DNA of 64,000 bases from Gynurincola endophyticus (GTDB lineage: Bacteria > Bacteroidota > Bacteroidia > Chitinophagales > Chitinophagaceae), in assembly GCF_003991195.1 (NCBI RefSeq), contig NZ_RCWL01000010.1:1-64000 (forward strand), in the 5' to 3' direction. Shown here one piece after another: positions 1 through 8,616 of this stretch. The translations under genes were made by a program, and so were the position numbers. The number at the start of each line of letters is the position of its first letter. Positions within the stretch are counted from its first letter, which is position 1. The notes below the pieces were generated by a model. The model had not been told where the DNA came from and did no database searches. It was given only the letters and a program-made list of their open reading frames with translations.

Positions 1-24
1 ATGAAGGAAGTCCCACACACTCTT

Positions 25-78
25 AATGAAGAATTAAAAAGGCACCCACTCTTAATTAATAATTAATAATTCTTCATT
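25..78. repeat. AT-rich inverted repeat, possible terminator of an upstream gene
   Basis: The 12-base arms AATGAAGAATTA (25-36) and TAATTCTTCATT (67-78) are exact reverse complements separated by 30 bases. The right arm is followed by TTATTTTATC. It could end transcription of a gene lying before the window, or belong to the AT-rich TTAAGAATTAAG-type sequences seen in several gaps of this window. Function is inferred only. Confidence 0.5.
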
Positions 79-90
79 TATTTTATCTTC

Positions 91-1926
91 GTGTGCATGC
101 AGACATCTGGCAAAAATTGGAGCAACTCCATTTTGTGGCTCAGAAGAGCTTTCTATCAGTTTAATTCATTTGCTACCAAATGGACAACTATACTGATTCC
201 ATTATTCTGGTCTATTGCTTTTATATGGGCCATGTATGATCTCGGGTTTAATAGCTTTGAGTCGAATGACCCTCTTGTAAATTCATGGCTCACTTTATTG
301 TTACGGTCGCTTACATTCCTACACCTGTTCCGCTGGTTACTCGAATTATATGTTAGCAGAAGCCTTAAATCAAGGTTGATTAACCTGGGACTATTTATTG
401 TTATATTAATACTATACAATCACGTTCTGTTTGCAAAGATTTTAAGCATACACTATGATTCTGTGCGTTATCTTATCTATAAAGTAGTGTTGTACGGAAC
501 TATTATTTTCTTCTTTTTTTCAGAACTTTCTTATGTTACCAGATCCGTTTTTAATAAGAAACTAAATCCATCCTTATTATTTGTTTCCAGTTTTATACTC
601 TTAATCATCTTTGGAGCATTAATGCTGCATTTGCCAAATGCTACTAAAAACGGACTTGGTTTTCTGGATGCTTTGTTTACTGCTACCAGTGCTGTTTGTG
701 TAAGCGGATTAAGTGTAACAAATATTGCACAGGAGTTCACACAATTCGGACAGATCATTATCTTATTATTGATGCAGATAGGCGGATTGGGAATTATGAC
801 TTTTGCCGGTATGCTGAGTTATGCAATGGCAGGGTCACTGTCGCTGAAACACCAATTTGCTTTCAGGGATATGTTTCAGGGAAATGCCAACAATGTTGGA
901 AAATTGGTTTCCAGAATCGTATGGGTTAGCCTGTTCTTCGAAATAAGTGGTGCGGTAATGATTTACTTTACACTTGATAAAGTAAATTTTGAAAGAGTTA
1001 TTGATAAAATATTCTTTTCTGTATTTCACAGCATATCAGCTTATTGTAATGCCGGTATTTCTACATTTGACGGAGGCTTGTATCACCCGGCTTTACGCTT
1101 TAATTATTCAATGCACTTCATTATTGCACTATTGATTATTTTAGGTGGAATCGGATTCCCGATAGTATTCAATCTTTTTACTCTGCTGAGAATAAAAGCA
1201 AAAAACCTTGTCTGGAAATTACAACATAATGCGCAACGAATTTATCGCCCACGGGTAGTTACTGCAACCGCTATTTTAAGCCTCGTAACTACCGCTATTT
1301 TACTGATCATCGGATTCGTTGCATTCATTACACTGGAACAAAACGGATCATTAGCAGAACATCCGACCTGGACAGGAAAAATCGTTACTTCCTTTTTTAG
1401 TGCGGTTACTCCAAGAACTGCCGGATTCAATACCGTTGACATCAATCACTTTACGCTCCCGATGTTGATGTTATATATATTACTAATGTGGATAGGTGCT
1501 TCGCCCGGATCTACAGGAGGCGGTATTAAAACAACTACCGCCGCAATTGCATTTCTGAATTTGTGGAGTTTTATTAAAGGAAGGGATCGGGTGGAATTCT
1601 ATAAAACTGAAATTTCTCATCAGTCGATCAGACATGTATTAGCAAGCATCGTATTATCTCTATTGATTATAGGGGCCTGCATTTTTCTATTAAACATACA
1701 GGATAGTCAATTCGGATTGGTAAAAATTACTTTTGAAGCGTTTGCTGCTTTCAGCACTACCGGGCTTACCATGGGAATTACCCATGAGTTAAGTGATTTC
1801 GGCAAATGGGTCATCTTAATTACCATGTTTGTAGGGAGGGTTGGGGCAATTACCGTATTAATTGCTGTAGTAAAACAAAGTAGTCAATTACTATACAGAT
1901 ATCCGAAAGAGGATATTTTATGTTAA
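91..1926 (+). CDS. ktrB: TrkH/KtrB-family potassium uptake membrane subunit
   Basis: This is the ion-conducting subunit of a Ktr/Trk potassium uptake system in the inner membrane. The 611-residue protein is hydrophobic throughout. The four pore-loop glycine motifs of the family are visible: VCVSGLS near residue 203, YCNAGIS near 319, RTAGFNT near 442 and STTGLTMG near 555. An extra hydrophobic N-terminal region of about 140 residues precedes the core, as in longer TrkH proteins. The frame opens with GTG at 91, and an ATG two codons later (97) is an equally possible start. The regulatory subunit ktrA follows after 10 bases, so the two are probably one operon. Whether the ion is K+ with Na+ coupling is known for the family but cannot be read here. 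Confidence 0.92.
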   Translation: MCMQTSGKNWSNSILWLRRAFYQFNSFATKWTTILIPLFWSIAFIWAMYDLGFNSFESNDPLVNSWLTLLLRSLTFLHLFRWLLELYVSRSLKSRLINLGLFIVILILYNHVLFAKILSIHYDSVRYLIYKVVLYGTIIFFFFSELSYVTRSVFNKKLNPSLLFVSSFILLIIFGALMLHLPNATKNGLGFLDALFTATSAVCVSGLSVTNIAQEFTQFGQIIILLLMQIGGLGIMTFAGMLSYAMAGSLSLKHQFAFRDMFQGNANNVGKLVSRIVWVSLFFEISGAVMIYFTLDKVNFERVIDKIFFSVFHSISAYCNAGISTFDGGLYHPALRFNYSMHFIIALLIILGGIGFPIVFNLFTLLRIKAKNLVWKLQHNAQRIYRPRVVTATAILSLVTTAILLIIGFVAFITLEQNGSLAEHPTWTGKIVTSFFSAVTPRTAGFNTVDINHFTLPMLMLYILLMWIGASPGSTGGGIKTTTAAIAFLNLWSFIKGRDRVEFYKTEISHQSIRHVLASIVLSLLIIGACIFLLNIQDSQFGLVKITFEAFAAFSTTGLTMGITHELSDFGKWVILITMFVGRVGAITVLIAVVKQSSQLLYRYPKEDILC

Positions 1927-1936
1927 AACTCTAGTT

Positions 1937-2617
1937 ATGAAATTTATTGTATTTGGATTGGGAAGTTTTGGTTCGTCTTTATCTGTTCAACTCGTAAATC
2001 TTGGACATGAAGTGATAGGAGTTGATCATAAAGTAGAACTTGTAGAAAAATATCAAAAAACAATTACGCATACAATTGCTTTAGACGCTACAAATGCAGA
2101 AGCAATTAAGCAGTTGCCGCTAAATGAAGTAGATGCTGCCATTATCGGTATCGGTGAAAATGAAGGCATCTCTATAATGGTAACGGCATTACTGATTCAA
2201 CACAATGTGAAACGTATTATATGCAGGGTTACCTCGCCTTTACAACAGGTAGTGTATGAAGCAATGAATATTGAAGAGTTTGTATACCCTGAAGCCTCTT
2301 CTGCCGAACGACTAGCAATGCGTTTAGATATGCCCGGTATATTGAATTCTTTCAGATTCAGAAACGATTATCGGATGATTGAAGTGAAAGTTCCTGAAAG
2401 GTATGTTGGTAAAACAGTAGAATCAATGAAACTGAATGAAAAATATAAACTGATTCTGATTACTATCGTTCGGGATACCGTTCGCAAAAATATATTCGGA
2501 AAAGAAACACTTTATCATGATGTACTCGGATACATAGATCCGCAAACACAAGTATTGCCCGGAGATAACTTATTGTTATTTGGTACCCAGAACGATATTA
2601 AATCATTTATTGATTAA
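1937..2617 (+). CDS. ktrA: TrkA/KtrA-family nucleotide-binding regulatory subunit
   Basis: This is the cytoplasmic ring-forming subunit that gates the KtrB channel in response to bound nucleotide. The 226-residue length suits a single KtrA unit. A Rossmann RCK-N domain begins with FGLGSFGSSL (residues 4-13) followed by an acidic residue in GVDH, and an RCK-C (TrkA_C) domain covers roughly residues 140-226. It lies directly behind ktrB. Its last 15 bases overlap the end of the converging trehalose-6-phosphate synthase gene, so no intrinsic terminator fits between them. Confidence 0.92.
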   Translation: MKFIVFGLGSFGSSLSVQLVNLGHEVIGVDHKVELVEKYQKTITHTIALDATNAEAIKQLPLNEVDAAIIGIGENEGISIMVTALLIQHNVKRIICRVTSPLQQVVYEAMNIEEFVYPEASSAERLAMRLDMPGILNSFRFRNDYRMIEVKVPERYVGKTVESMKLNEKYKLILITIVRDTVRKNIFGKETLYHDVLGYIDPQTQVLPGDNLLLFGTQNDIKSFID

Positions 2618-4729
2618 TTGCTTTAATAAGATGGTTATTTGTTCCATAATGGAATGACTATCTTTTTTTATAGAGTACATTTTCATGCTTTTCCATATAT
2701 TTTCCTGCAAATAAGCTATATGTTCGTTGGGCAATCCGACCATTAAAAAAAACTCTTTTTCTAATTGTAATATATATTCCAGTAATTGATATCTGATTGA
2801 AGAATTATTTGATTCAATAATTATTTCATTAAACTGAATACTACTGCTAAGATTGTTCAGTTGAAGTAATTTCTGTACTGACTTAAACAAAACTTTAGCC
2901 TGATGAACAGCCATTTCTGAAAATCTCCATATTAACTTATTTTCCCTGATTTCCAGCTGAGAATGATCTTCAACAAATTCCTGAAACCAGACCTTAACCT
3001 CTTCCAGACTTCTTGGTAATTTGTTGCGTTTACTTTCTTTATCGGAATTGAGATAATGAACAATAAAATTTGAATGTGAAATATTTAACTGATCTGTATT
3101 TTCGCCATTGTTAAGAACCAGGTGTATTTGAATATATTCATTGTGTTCAACAAGTTGTTGAATAGAACGAAATGTATGCTGAATATCGTCTTTATCTCTC
3201 TTACTATCCATATATATTAATATAGGAATTGTTTTGCTATTTAATAATTCTTTTGGAAGATAAAAACGATTTTCTGACGATTCGATACCTATATTCAGTT
3301 GATCATTCAACTGATGAGTTTCCGTCAGCTTACACAAAAAACTGCTTGCCCATTTTTTTATATCAAATCTTTTAATCCGCTCCTGCATCTTTGAAATATC
3401 TTTTGTCTGTGTTTCAGGAGAAATTTGTAATGAGTGATAAATTTTATCACATAGATCATGCGTGTCATTGGGATTTATAATAACTGACTCATGTAATTCT
3501 TTTGCTGAACCGGCCAGTTCACTTAATATTAATACACCTTTCTTATCGGCCCTGCTGGCAATAAATTCTTTAGCCACAAGGTTCATTCCATCTCTGATCG
3601 GAGTGATAAGAGCAACATCGGCAGCCGTATATAACGTCAGTAATTCATCAAAATTCAGTGACCGGTAACGGTAAATAATCGGTTGCCAGTCTATTGTTCC
3701 TATAGAACTGTTGACTCTTGAAATGGATTCATCAATCATTTTTTTCCGTTCTTCATATTTATCGATTTTATCTCTCGAAGGGATTATGACTAATATGAAA
3801 ACTACATTTGCCTGGTATTCAGGATACTTTTTTAAAAACTCTTCAAAAGCAGTAATTCTGTTTGAAATACCTTTGGTATAATCTAACCGGTCAATGGAGA
3901 ATATAATTTTTTTGTGATTGAAAAACTCTTTTAATTTTTTTCTACCTTTTCTTACAATCGATTTATCATAAGCACTATTGAATTGCTCGTAATGAATACT
4001 TATAGGAAAATGATCAATTAATACCAATCTGTTTTCATAGGGTAACAATACTCCCTGATGTGTAATACCAAGTATAGATTGTACGGTTTCCACAAAATGA
4101 GCAACATATTCTGTGGTGTGAAATCCAACTAAATCAGCACCCAACAGGCCTTTTATAATTGTATCCTGCCACTGATTGGGTAATAATCTAATCAGTTCAT
4201 AAGTAGGGAATGGAATATGTAAAAAGAATCCAATAGTCAATTTTGGAAACGATTTTCTTAATAATACAGGTAGCAACATTAAATGATAGTCCTGCACCCA
4301 AACCACATCATTTTCGGTGATTTCTTTCTGCAACACTTCATGAAATTTCTCATTCACTTTCTTATATGCATTCCAATGTGTATCATTATATTTTGTGTAA
4401 GATGGAAAGTAATGAAACAGCGGCCATAAAGTACTATTAGCAAAACCATTATAAAAGTCATTATAAACCTTATTGGGTGTGAATACGGGCAAATAATTAA
4501 ACAAATCATCACTCGGAAATTCGATCGTTTTCCAGGTTTTTGATTTGCAACCCGGATTTCCACACCAGATTATTTCATCAAAAGTAACATCATCTTTACT
4601 GCATTCGATAAAACCGCGAATAGCAGATACCAGACCTCCGCTGGAAGGCTTTAGAATAGCAGTTTCGCCCTCATTTTCAATAGAAAATGGAAGTCTGTTA
4701 GATACTATAATAAGTCTTTTGAGTGCCAT
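2603..4729 (-). CDS. otsA: trehalose-6-phosphate synthase (GT20) fused to a degenerate phosphatase-like domain
   Basis: The GT20 domain (about residues 1-470) makes trehalose 6-phosphate from UDP-glucose and glucose 6-phosphate. Family motifs are visible: SNRLP near the N terminus, SSGGLVSA, WVQDYHLMLLP, FFLHIPFP, RLDYTKGI and DGMNLVAKEF. The C-terminal 200 or so residues sit where two-domain Bacteroidota proteins carry a HAD-type trehalose-6-phosphate phosphatase. Here the expected DxDGT nucleophile motif is replaced by YMDSKRD (M507, D508, S509), and later HAD motifs are not recognisable. The tail is therefore probably non-catalytic, and phosphate removal would need another enzyme. The gene converges on ktrA with a 15-base overlap. 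Synthase function is well supported; the state of the C-terminal domain is inferred from missing motifs. Confidence 0.9.
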   Translation of the reverse strand: MALKRLIIVSNRLPFSIENEGETAILKPSSGGLVSAIRGFIECSKDDVTFDEIIWCGNPGCKSKTWKTIEFPSDDLFNYLPVFTPNKVYNDFYNGFANSTLWPLFHYFPSYTKYNDTHWNAYKKVNEKFHEVLQKEITENDVVWVQDYHLMLLPVLLRKSFPKLTIGFFLHIPFPTYELIRLLPNQWQDTIIKGLLGADLVGFHTTEYVAHFVETVQSILGITHQGVLLPYENRLVLIDHFPISIHYEQFNSAYDKSIVRKGRKKLKEFFNHKKIIFSIDRLDYTKGISNRITAFEEFLKKYPEYQANVVFILVIIPSRDKIDKYEERKKMIDESISRVNSSIGTIDWQPIIYRYRSLNFDELLTLYTAADVALITPIRDGMNLVAKEFIASRADKKGVLILSELAGSAKELHESVIINPNDTHDLCDKIYHSLQISPETQTKDISKMQERIKRFDIKKWASSFLCKLTETHQLNDQLNIGIESSENRFYLPKELLNSKTIPILIYMDSKRDKDDIQHTFRSIQQLVEHNEYIQIHLVLNNGENTDQLNISHSNFIVHYLNSDKESKRNKLPRSLEEVKVWFQEFVEDHSQLEIRENKLIWRFSEMAVHQAKVLFKSVQKLLQLNNLSSSIQFNEIIIESNNSSIRYQLLEYILQLEKEFFLMVGLPNEHIAYLQENIWKSMKMYSIKKDSHSIMEQITILLKQLINK

Positions 4730-4813
4730 AGATTAATTTATTCATAAAATCTTGTGCCTTCCCATTCTCAGCTGAATGAATTAAATTTGTAATTACAGCA
4801 AATTATAGAGATA

Positions 4814-5890
4814 ATGACGAATTTTTGGGACATTGAATTTTGGAATAACTCACTTTCTAAATGGTTGTTTTTCATTTGTATAATACTTGGTGCATCAGGT
4901 TTGATAAAATTGCTGAGTAAAATTTTTATAAATGATAAAAACCCTGAAGAAGTAAACACTGAGGTGAAGTTTAAAGGGGTTATTAAAGTTTTATTCAAAA
5001 ACTGTATTATTCCCATTGCTTATACAGCGTGCTTGTATTACGCATTTCAAGCCCTCACTGTTCCGGAAAAATTGTCAAATGCGATTAATTACGGAATGCT
5101 GATCGCGATTACTTTCTGGGTTTCATACGGATTAGGAGCCATTGTCAGTTATATCGTTAGAAAGTTTGTTCAGGCTAAGTATGGAATTGATACCGAAGCC
5201 CGTCAGTCGAACGGTATCATCATGGTCGTAAAGCTCATCATCTGGCTGGGTGCCTTTATCTTTATTATTGGAAATTTCGGCTACGATATCAGAGCGATTA
5301 TTACTGGTTTGGGTGTCGGTGGTGTGGCAATCGCTTTGGCAGCACAAACTATTCTGAGTGACTTATTTTCTTACTTCGGAATATTTTTCGATAAACCCTT
5401 TGCAGTAGGTGACTTTCTCATTGTTGACGACAAACTCGGATCGGTAGAGCATATCGGTATCAGAACTACGCGGTTGAGGTCTATTAACGGAGAGCAACTG
5501 GTATTTTCTAATTCAAATTTAACGAACTCACGTATTCATAACTATCAGAAGTTAGAGCGACGAAGAGTTTTGTTCCGCTTTAAAGTAGACCTGAGTACGC
5601 CTTCTGATAAACTGGCAACTATTCCTGATCGGTTAAAACAAATTGTAGAAAGCCAACCTGATACCTCTTTCGACAGAGCGCATCTCGCAGCGATCGGCGA
5701 TTATTCATACGAATTTGAAATTGTGTTTCAGTCACTCAGCCCCGAATACATGCATTTTATGGACAAGAAACAAGCAGTGAAAATCGAAATCGTAAAATTG
5801 CTTGAAGAACTCGATGTAAAGCTGGCAATTCCTACTTATAAAATTTTAAATCACGATCAGACAAAAAGTTTTGAAGAAGACGAATTGTAA
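4814..5890 (+). CDS. MscS-family mechanosensitive ion channel
   Basis: A small-conductance mechanosensitive channel that releases solutes when turgor rises. The 358-residue protein has an N-terminal membrane anchor near residues 15-35, further helices around 60-150, and the glycine/alanine-rich pore helix GLGVGGVAIALAAQTI at about residues 166-181. The MscS beta domain follows (FDKPFAVGDFLIV ... GIRTTRLRS), then the alpha/beta cytoplasmic cage. A TAAATTTG motif at 4782-4789 could be its -7 promoter element. It diverges from the trehalose gene and lies close to ktrBA. A shared bidirectional terminator follows. Confidence 0.92.
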   Translation: MTNFWDIEFWNNSLSKWLFFICIILGASGLIKLLSKIFINDKNPEEVNTEVKFKGVIKVLFKNCIIPIAYTACLYYAFQALTVPEKLSNAINYGMLIAITFWVSYGLGAIVSYIVRKFVQAKYGIDTEARQSNGIIMVVKLIIWLGAFIFIIGNFGYDIRAIITGLGVGGVAIALAAQTILSDLFSYFGIFFDKPFAVGDFLIVDDKLGSVEHIGIRTTRLRSINGEQLVFSNSNLTNSRIHNYQKLERRRVLFRFKVDLSTPSDKLATIPDRLKQIVESQPDTSFDRAHLAAIGDYSYEFEIVFQSLSPEYMHFMDKKQAVKIEIVKLLEELDVKLAIPTYKILNHDQTKSFEEDEL

Positions 5891-5920
5891 TCACAATATA
5901 AATATCAAACTGATAAAAGA

Positions 5921-5948
5921 AGAGGCTGTTTCTTATGAAACAGCCTCT
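5921..5948. terminator. bidirectional terminator between mscS-type gene and PepSY gene
   Basis: AGAGGCTGTTTC (5921-5932) and GAAACAGCCTCT (5937-5948) are exact reverse complements with the loop TTAT. T-rich sequence follows on the plus strand and A/T-rich sequence on the minus strand. The loop contains the TAA stop codon of the minus-strand PepSY gene (5933-5935). Confidence 0.8.
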
Positions 5949-7111
5949 TTCGGTTGCTGACTAGTATAGGTCTTTGTCTGGCTCTTACTAGTAGTCCTTT
6001 TTTTTCTACCCCACCAGATATAAAAACCTGTAATGGGCAAACTTGCAATAATGAAACTTGCAAAAAATGCAAGAATTTTTGTGGGTAGTCCACCCACTGC
6101 ACCCACGTGCAGATCATAATTCATTCGTTGTAATTTATCAGCTACAGAAGCGTCACTGTATCTGCCATATAAATGATTTACTTTGATTTCTTGTAAATTG
6201 TGTTGGTCATAATGCCGGTAATCTGCTTTCCAATAAGTATTTTCAGAGGGGTTCGCACTCACCGCAATCGCTTCTTCCGTATTCGAGGGAAAATGAATAT
6301 CAAATTTCGCGGCATCAGGATATTCTTTTTTTAAGGTTAACCATATTTTATCCAGTTGAGTATAGTTTACCTGATCACTACTACTTAACGAATCATAACC
6401 GGGAGAAACTGCTTCGTAATATTCAGTAAGCTTTTTTCCACCCGAACTTACCCAGTAATAAGTTTTCTGAAACCATACAAATCCCCAAACCAGGCCCGTT
6501 ATTGCAAAACATATTCCCACCAAAAAAGCGTAAAAACCTAATACATTATGTAAATCATAATTCAGTCTTTTAAATTTTGCACTCCACTTAATCGAAAACC
6601 TTTGTTTACGTGCTGCTTTGTTACGAGGCCACCATAAAACCAACCCTGTAATTAATAAAACTAAGAACAATAATGTTGCAGTGGCTGCAATCGGTTGTCC
6701 TATACCGGGAGGCATGAATAAATAAAAATGCCCGTTTAATATAATCCGAAAGAAGTCTTTCGACATGTCTTTAGTCTTTAACAAATCTCCTGTATACGGA
6801 TTGAAGAAGAGAAGATAATAATAGTCTTCCCCCTCTTTATAAAAAGAAACAATAGCTGATTTATTTCCCGACAAATAAGTGAGGTTATGAGCAAATTTAT
6901 CGGGTAATATTGTTGAAGCTTTTTTCTGAAAATAACTTGGGGGTAAATATGCCTGCGCTTTTGGTTGCACCGACCGGTAGGGTTGAGTTAAATTCTCAAT
7001 TTCTACCTGAAAGGTTAAAATACATCCGGTGATTCCCAGAAAACACACGATAACACCAGCGGTTAATCCTAACCACAGATGAATTCTCCCTATTGTTTTT
7101 TTCATCTTCAT
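5933..7111 (-). CDS. PepSY-associated transmembrane (PepSY_TM) protein
   Basis: A 392-residue inner-membrane protein of the PepSY-TM family, often linked to siderophore or iron reduction and transport in Bacteroidota. The N terminus reads KKTIGRIHLWLGLTAG, the hallmark first helix, followed by a PepSY-like periplasmic region, helices including ATLLFLVLLITGLVLWWP, a DLHNVLGFYAF segment and a last helix ending GFYIWWGRKKR. Conserved His residues in RIHLWLG, YDLHNVLG and NYDLHVGAVGG could bind haem or metal. An in-frame ATG exists at 7159, but a TCAGTTTTGC promoter-like element (7140-7131 on the minus strand) lies inside that extension, so the ATG at 7111 is preferred. No TonB receptor is adjacent, so the substrate is unknown. 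Confidence 0.82.
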   Translation of the reverse strand: MKMKKTIGRIHLWLGLTAGVIVCFLGITGCILTFQVEIENLTQPYRSVQPKAQAYLPPSYFQKKASTILPDKFAHNLTYLSGNKSAIVSFYKEGEDYYYLLFFNPYTGDLLKTKDMSKDFFRIILNGHFYLFMPPGIGQPIAATATLLFLVLLITGLVLWWPRNKAARKQRFSIKWSAKFKRLNYDLHNVLGFYAFLVGICFAITGLVWGFVWFQKTYYWVSSGGKKLTEYYEAVSPGYDSLSSSDQVNYTQLDKIWLTLKKEYPDAAKFDIHFPSNTEEAIAVSANPSENTYWKADYRHYDQHNLQEIKVNHLYGRYSDASVADKLQRMNYDLHVGAVGGLPTKILAFFASFIIASLPITGFYIWWGRKKRTTSKSQTKTYTSQQPKEAVS

Positions 7112-7251
7112 ACGTACGGTCAACGATGTTGCAAAACTGAGACAACTTAGTAGAATCACCTTTAAACAACAGGAAAAACGGTTTTCGAAATGCGGAACTC
7201 TTATTTATCGACATTCAAACATTAATGTTGTTGGGAATAGTTTCTGCTTGT

Positions 7252-7291
7252 AGTAAAAAGAAAAGAGGCCACTTCACCAGAAGCAGCCCCT
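7252..7291 (-). terminator. intrinsic terminator of the outer-membrane protein operon
   Basis: On the minus strand a 12-pair stem with three G-U pairs (arms 7291-7280 and 7275-7264, loop TGGT) is followed by TTTTCTTTTT. It lies downstream of the gene at 7362-8606. Confidence 0.7.
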
Positions 7292-7361
7292 TATTCATGC
7301 ACATAAGAGAGAAATTGATAAGTATGAAACACAACTCTTATTGTTACTATGAAACTTATTT

Positions 7362-8606
7362 TTAATCGTACAATCTACCTTTACTGAATAAATACTCCCG
7401 TAGCGAGAAACTGAATTTGAGTCTTACATAATTTTCTTTTATCAGGTTGCCTTCATTTTTTCCTCTCTTGCCTGCATCCAGACTTACAAATCCATATACC
7501 GAAGAACTTAACATCTTACCATATCCGATAGTAATACCCATCTCTTTAATTCTTTGATTGTTGATGCTCAGGTAACCGTTACCCGAGTAGACTCCGGCCT
7601 GAAAAGTAGATTTTTCAAATGCCTGCCCCCAGGCCATTGCCTGATTTTTTTGCTGAAATCCGATAGATATTTTTTCCATATCCCGGTACGACCAACCGTT
7701 TCCTCTATATTTTAATGCTGTCCATTGCTCGGTATCATAGTCAATACTATATACTCTTTTACCTTTATGTTCTAAAGCAATACCGGCTCCATAATTTTTG
7801 GGTAATTCAAATCGCCCACGTGTTGTAATAGATTCATCGATAATTGTTGTTGCATCCTGCTCTACTTTAAAACTGCTTTCGCGGCGAAGACTTGTTTTTG
7901 CACCGAATTTACCTCCTAATGATAACACCCATTGGTCTCCGATCTTTCCACGATATAAAGCACCGTATTCGAGTTTAAACCGGTTGTAATAGTCTATGGT
8001 TGACGAAGTGATTTCTATGCCGTCTTTTTCAATAATCTCATGTGTATTCAATGAACCGAATAAGAATGATGATTTTACACCAAATGCAAAATGTTTCCCA
8101 ACTGAAAATGCATTTTGCCAGTAAATATCATGTATCCCACCATCACCATCATAAATGCTGTTGTAAGTAGCGTTACTGCCTTCTACCTGTTTGGTTCCAC
8201 TGAATTGATAGTTGGTGGTGGTGTAAGGTTGAAAACCCAGTCCGCTTGCCCAATGATCATTTAACTTTACAAAGAAACTTAGATTTTTTACAGCGAAGTC
8301 TTTACCGGAATTATCCGTTTCTGAAATATTGCTTCCAACATAAGTGACCTTAGTAGCTTCTAATGAAAGATTGGCATATAAATTACTTCTCGATAACCCG
8401 GCTATTGATGCCGGGTTTTTCAAATATACCTGTTGAGCACTACTGAATAATCCGTTTGCCGCATTGGCAAATCCCATCGACCGGTCATGATACTGATCGT
8501 TTCGCGTACCTATTCCATATATTGAATAAGGACTGTTCAGGTTTTGAGCATAGGTTAGTCCTTTTACGATACAGATGTTTAACAGTATTAAAGTTATTCT
8601 TTTCAT
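7362..8606 (-). CDS. predicted outer-membrane beta-barrel protein
   Basis: A 414-residue secreted protein with a signal peptide (MKRITLILLNICIVKGLTYAQ, cleavage after AQ likely). The mature start NLNSPYSIYGIGT and the segment FANAANGLF...KNPASIAGL resemble the N-terminal plug region of FadL/OMPP1-like barrels in Bacteroidota. The rest shows alternating amphipathic strands ending in aromatic residues (VRLKFSFSLREYLF near the C terminus). It begins 10 bases after the DUF4270-like lipoprotein gene on the same strand, so the two are probably co-transcribed. No substrate can be inferred. Confidence 0.65.
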   Translation of the reverse strand: MKRITLILLNICIVKGLTYAQNLNSPYSIYGIGTRNDQYHDRSMGFANAANGLFSSAQQVYLKNPASIAGLSRSNLYANLSLEATKVTYVGSNISETDNSGKDFAVKNLSFFVKLNDHWASGLGFQPYTTTNYQFSGTKQVEGSNATYNSIYDGDGGIHDIYWQNAFSVGKHFAFGVKSSFLFGSLNTHEIIEKDGIEITSSTIDYYNRFKLEYGALYRGKIGDQWVLSLGGKFGAKTSLRRESSFKVEQDATTIIDESITTRGRFELPKNYGAGIALEHKGKRVYSIDYDTEQWTALKYRGNGWSYRDMEKISIGFQQKNQAMAWGQAFEKSTFQAGVYSGNGYLSINNQRIKEMGITIGYGKMLSSSVYGFVSLDAGKRGKNEGNLIKENYVRLKFSFSLREYLFSKGRLYD

Positions 8607-8616
8607 CTAAAAAGTT

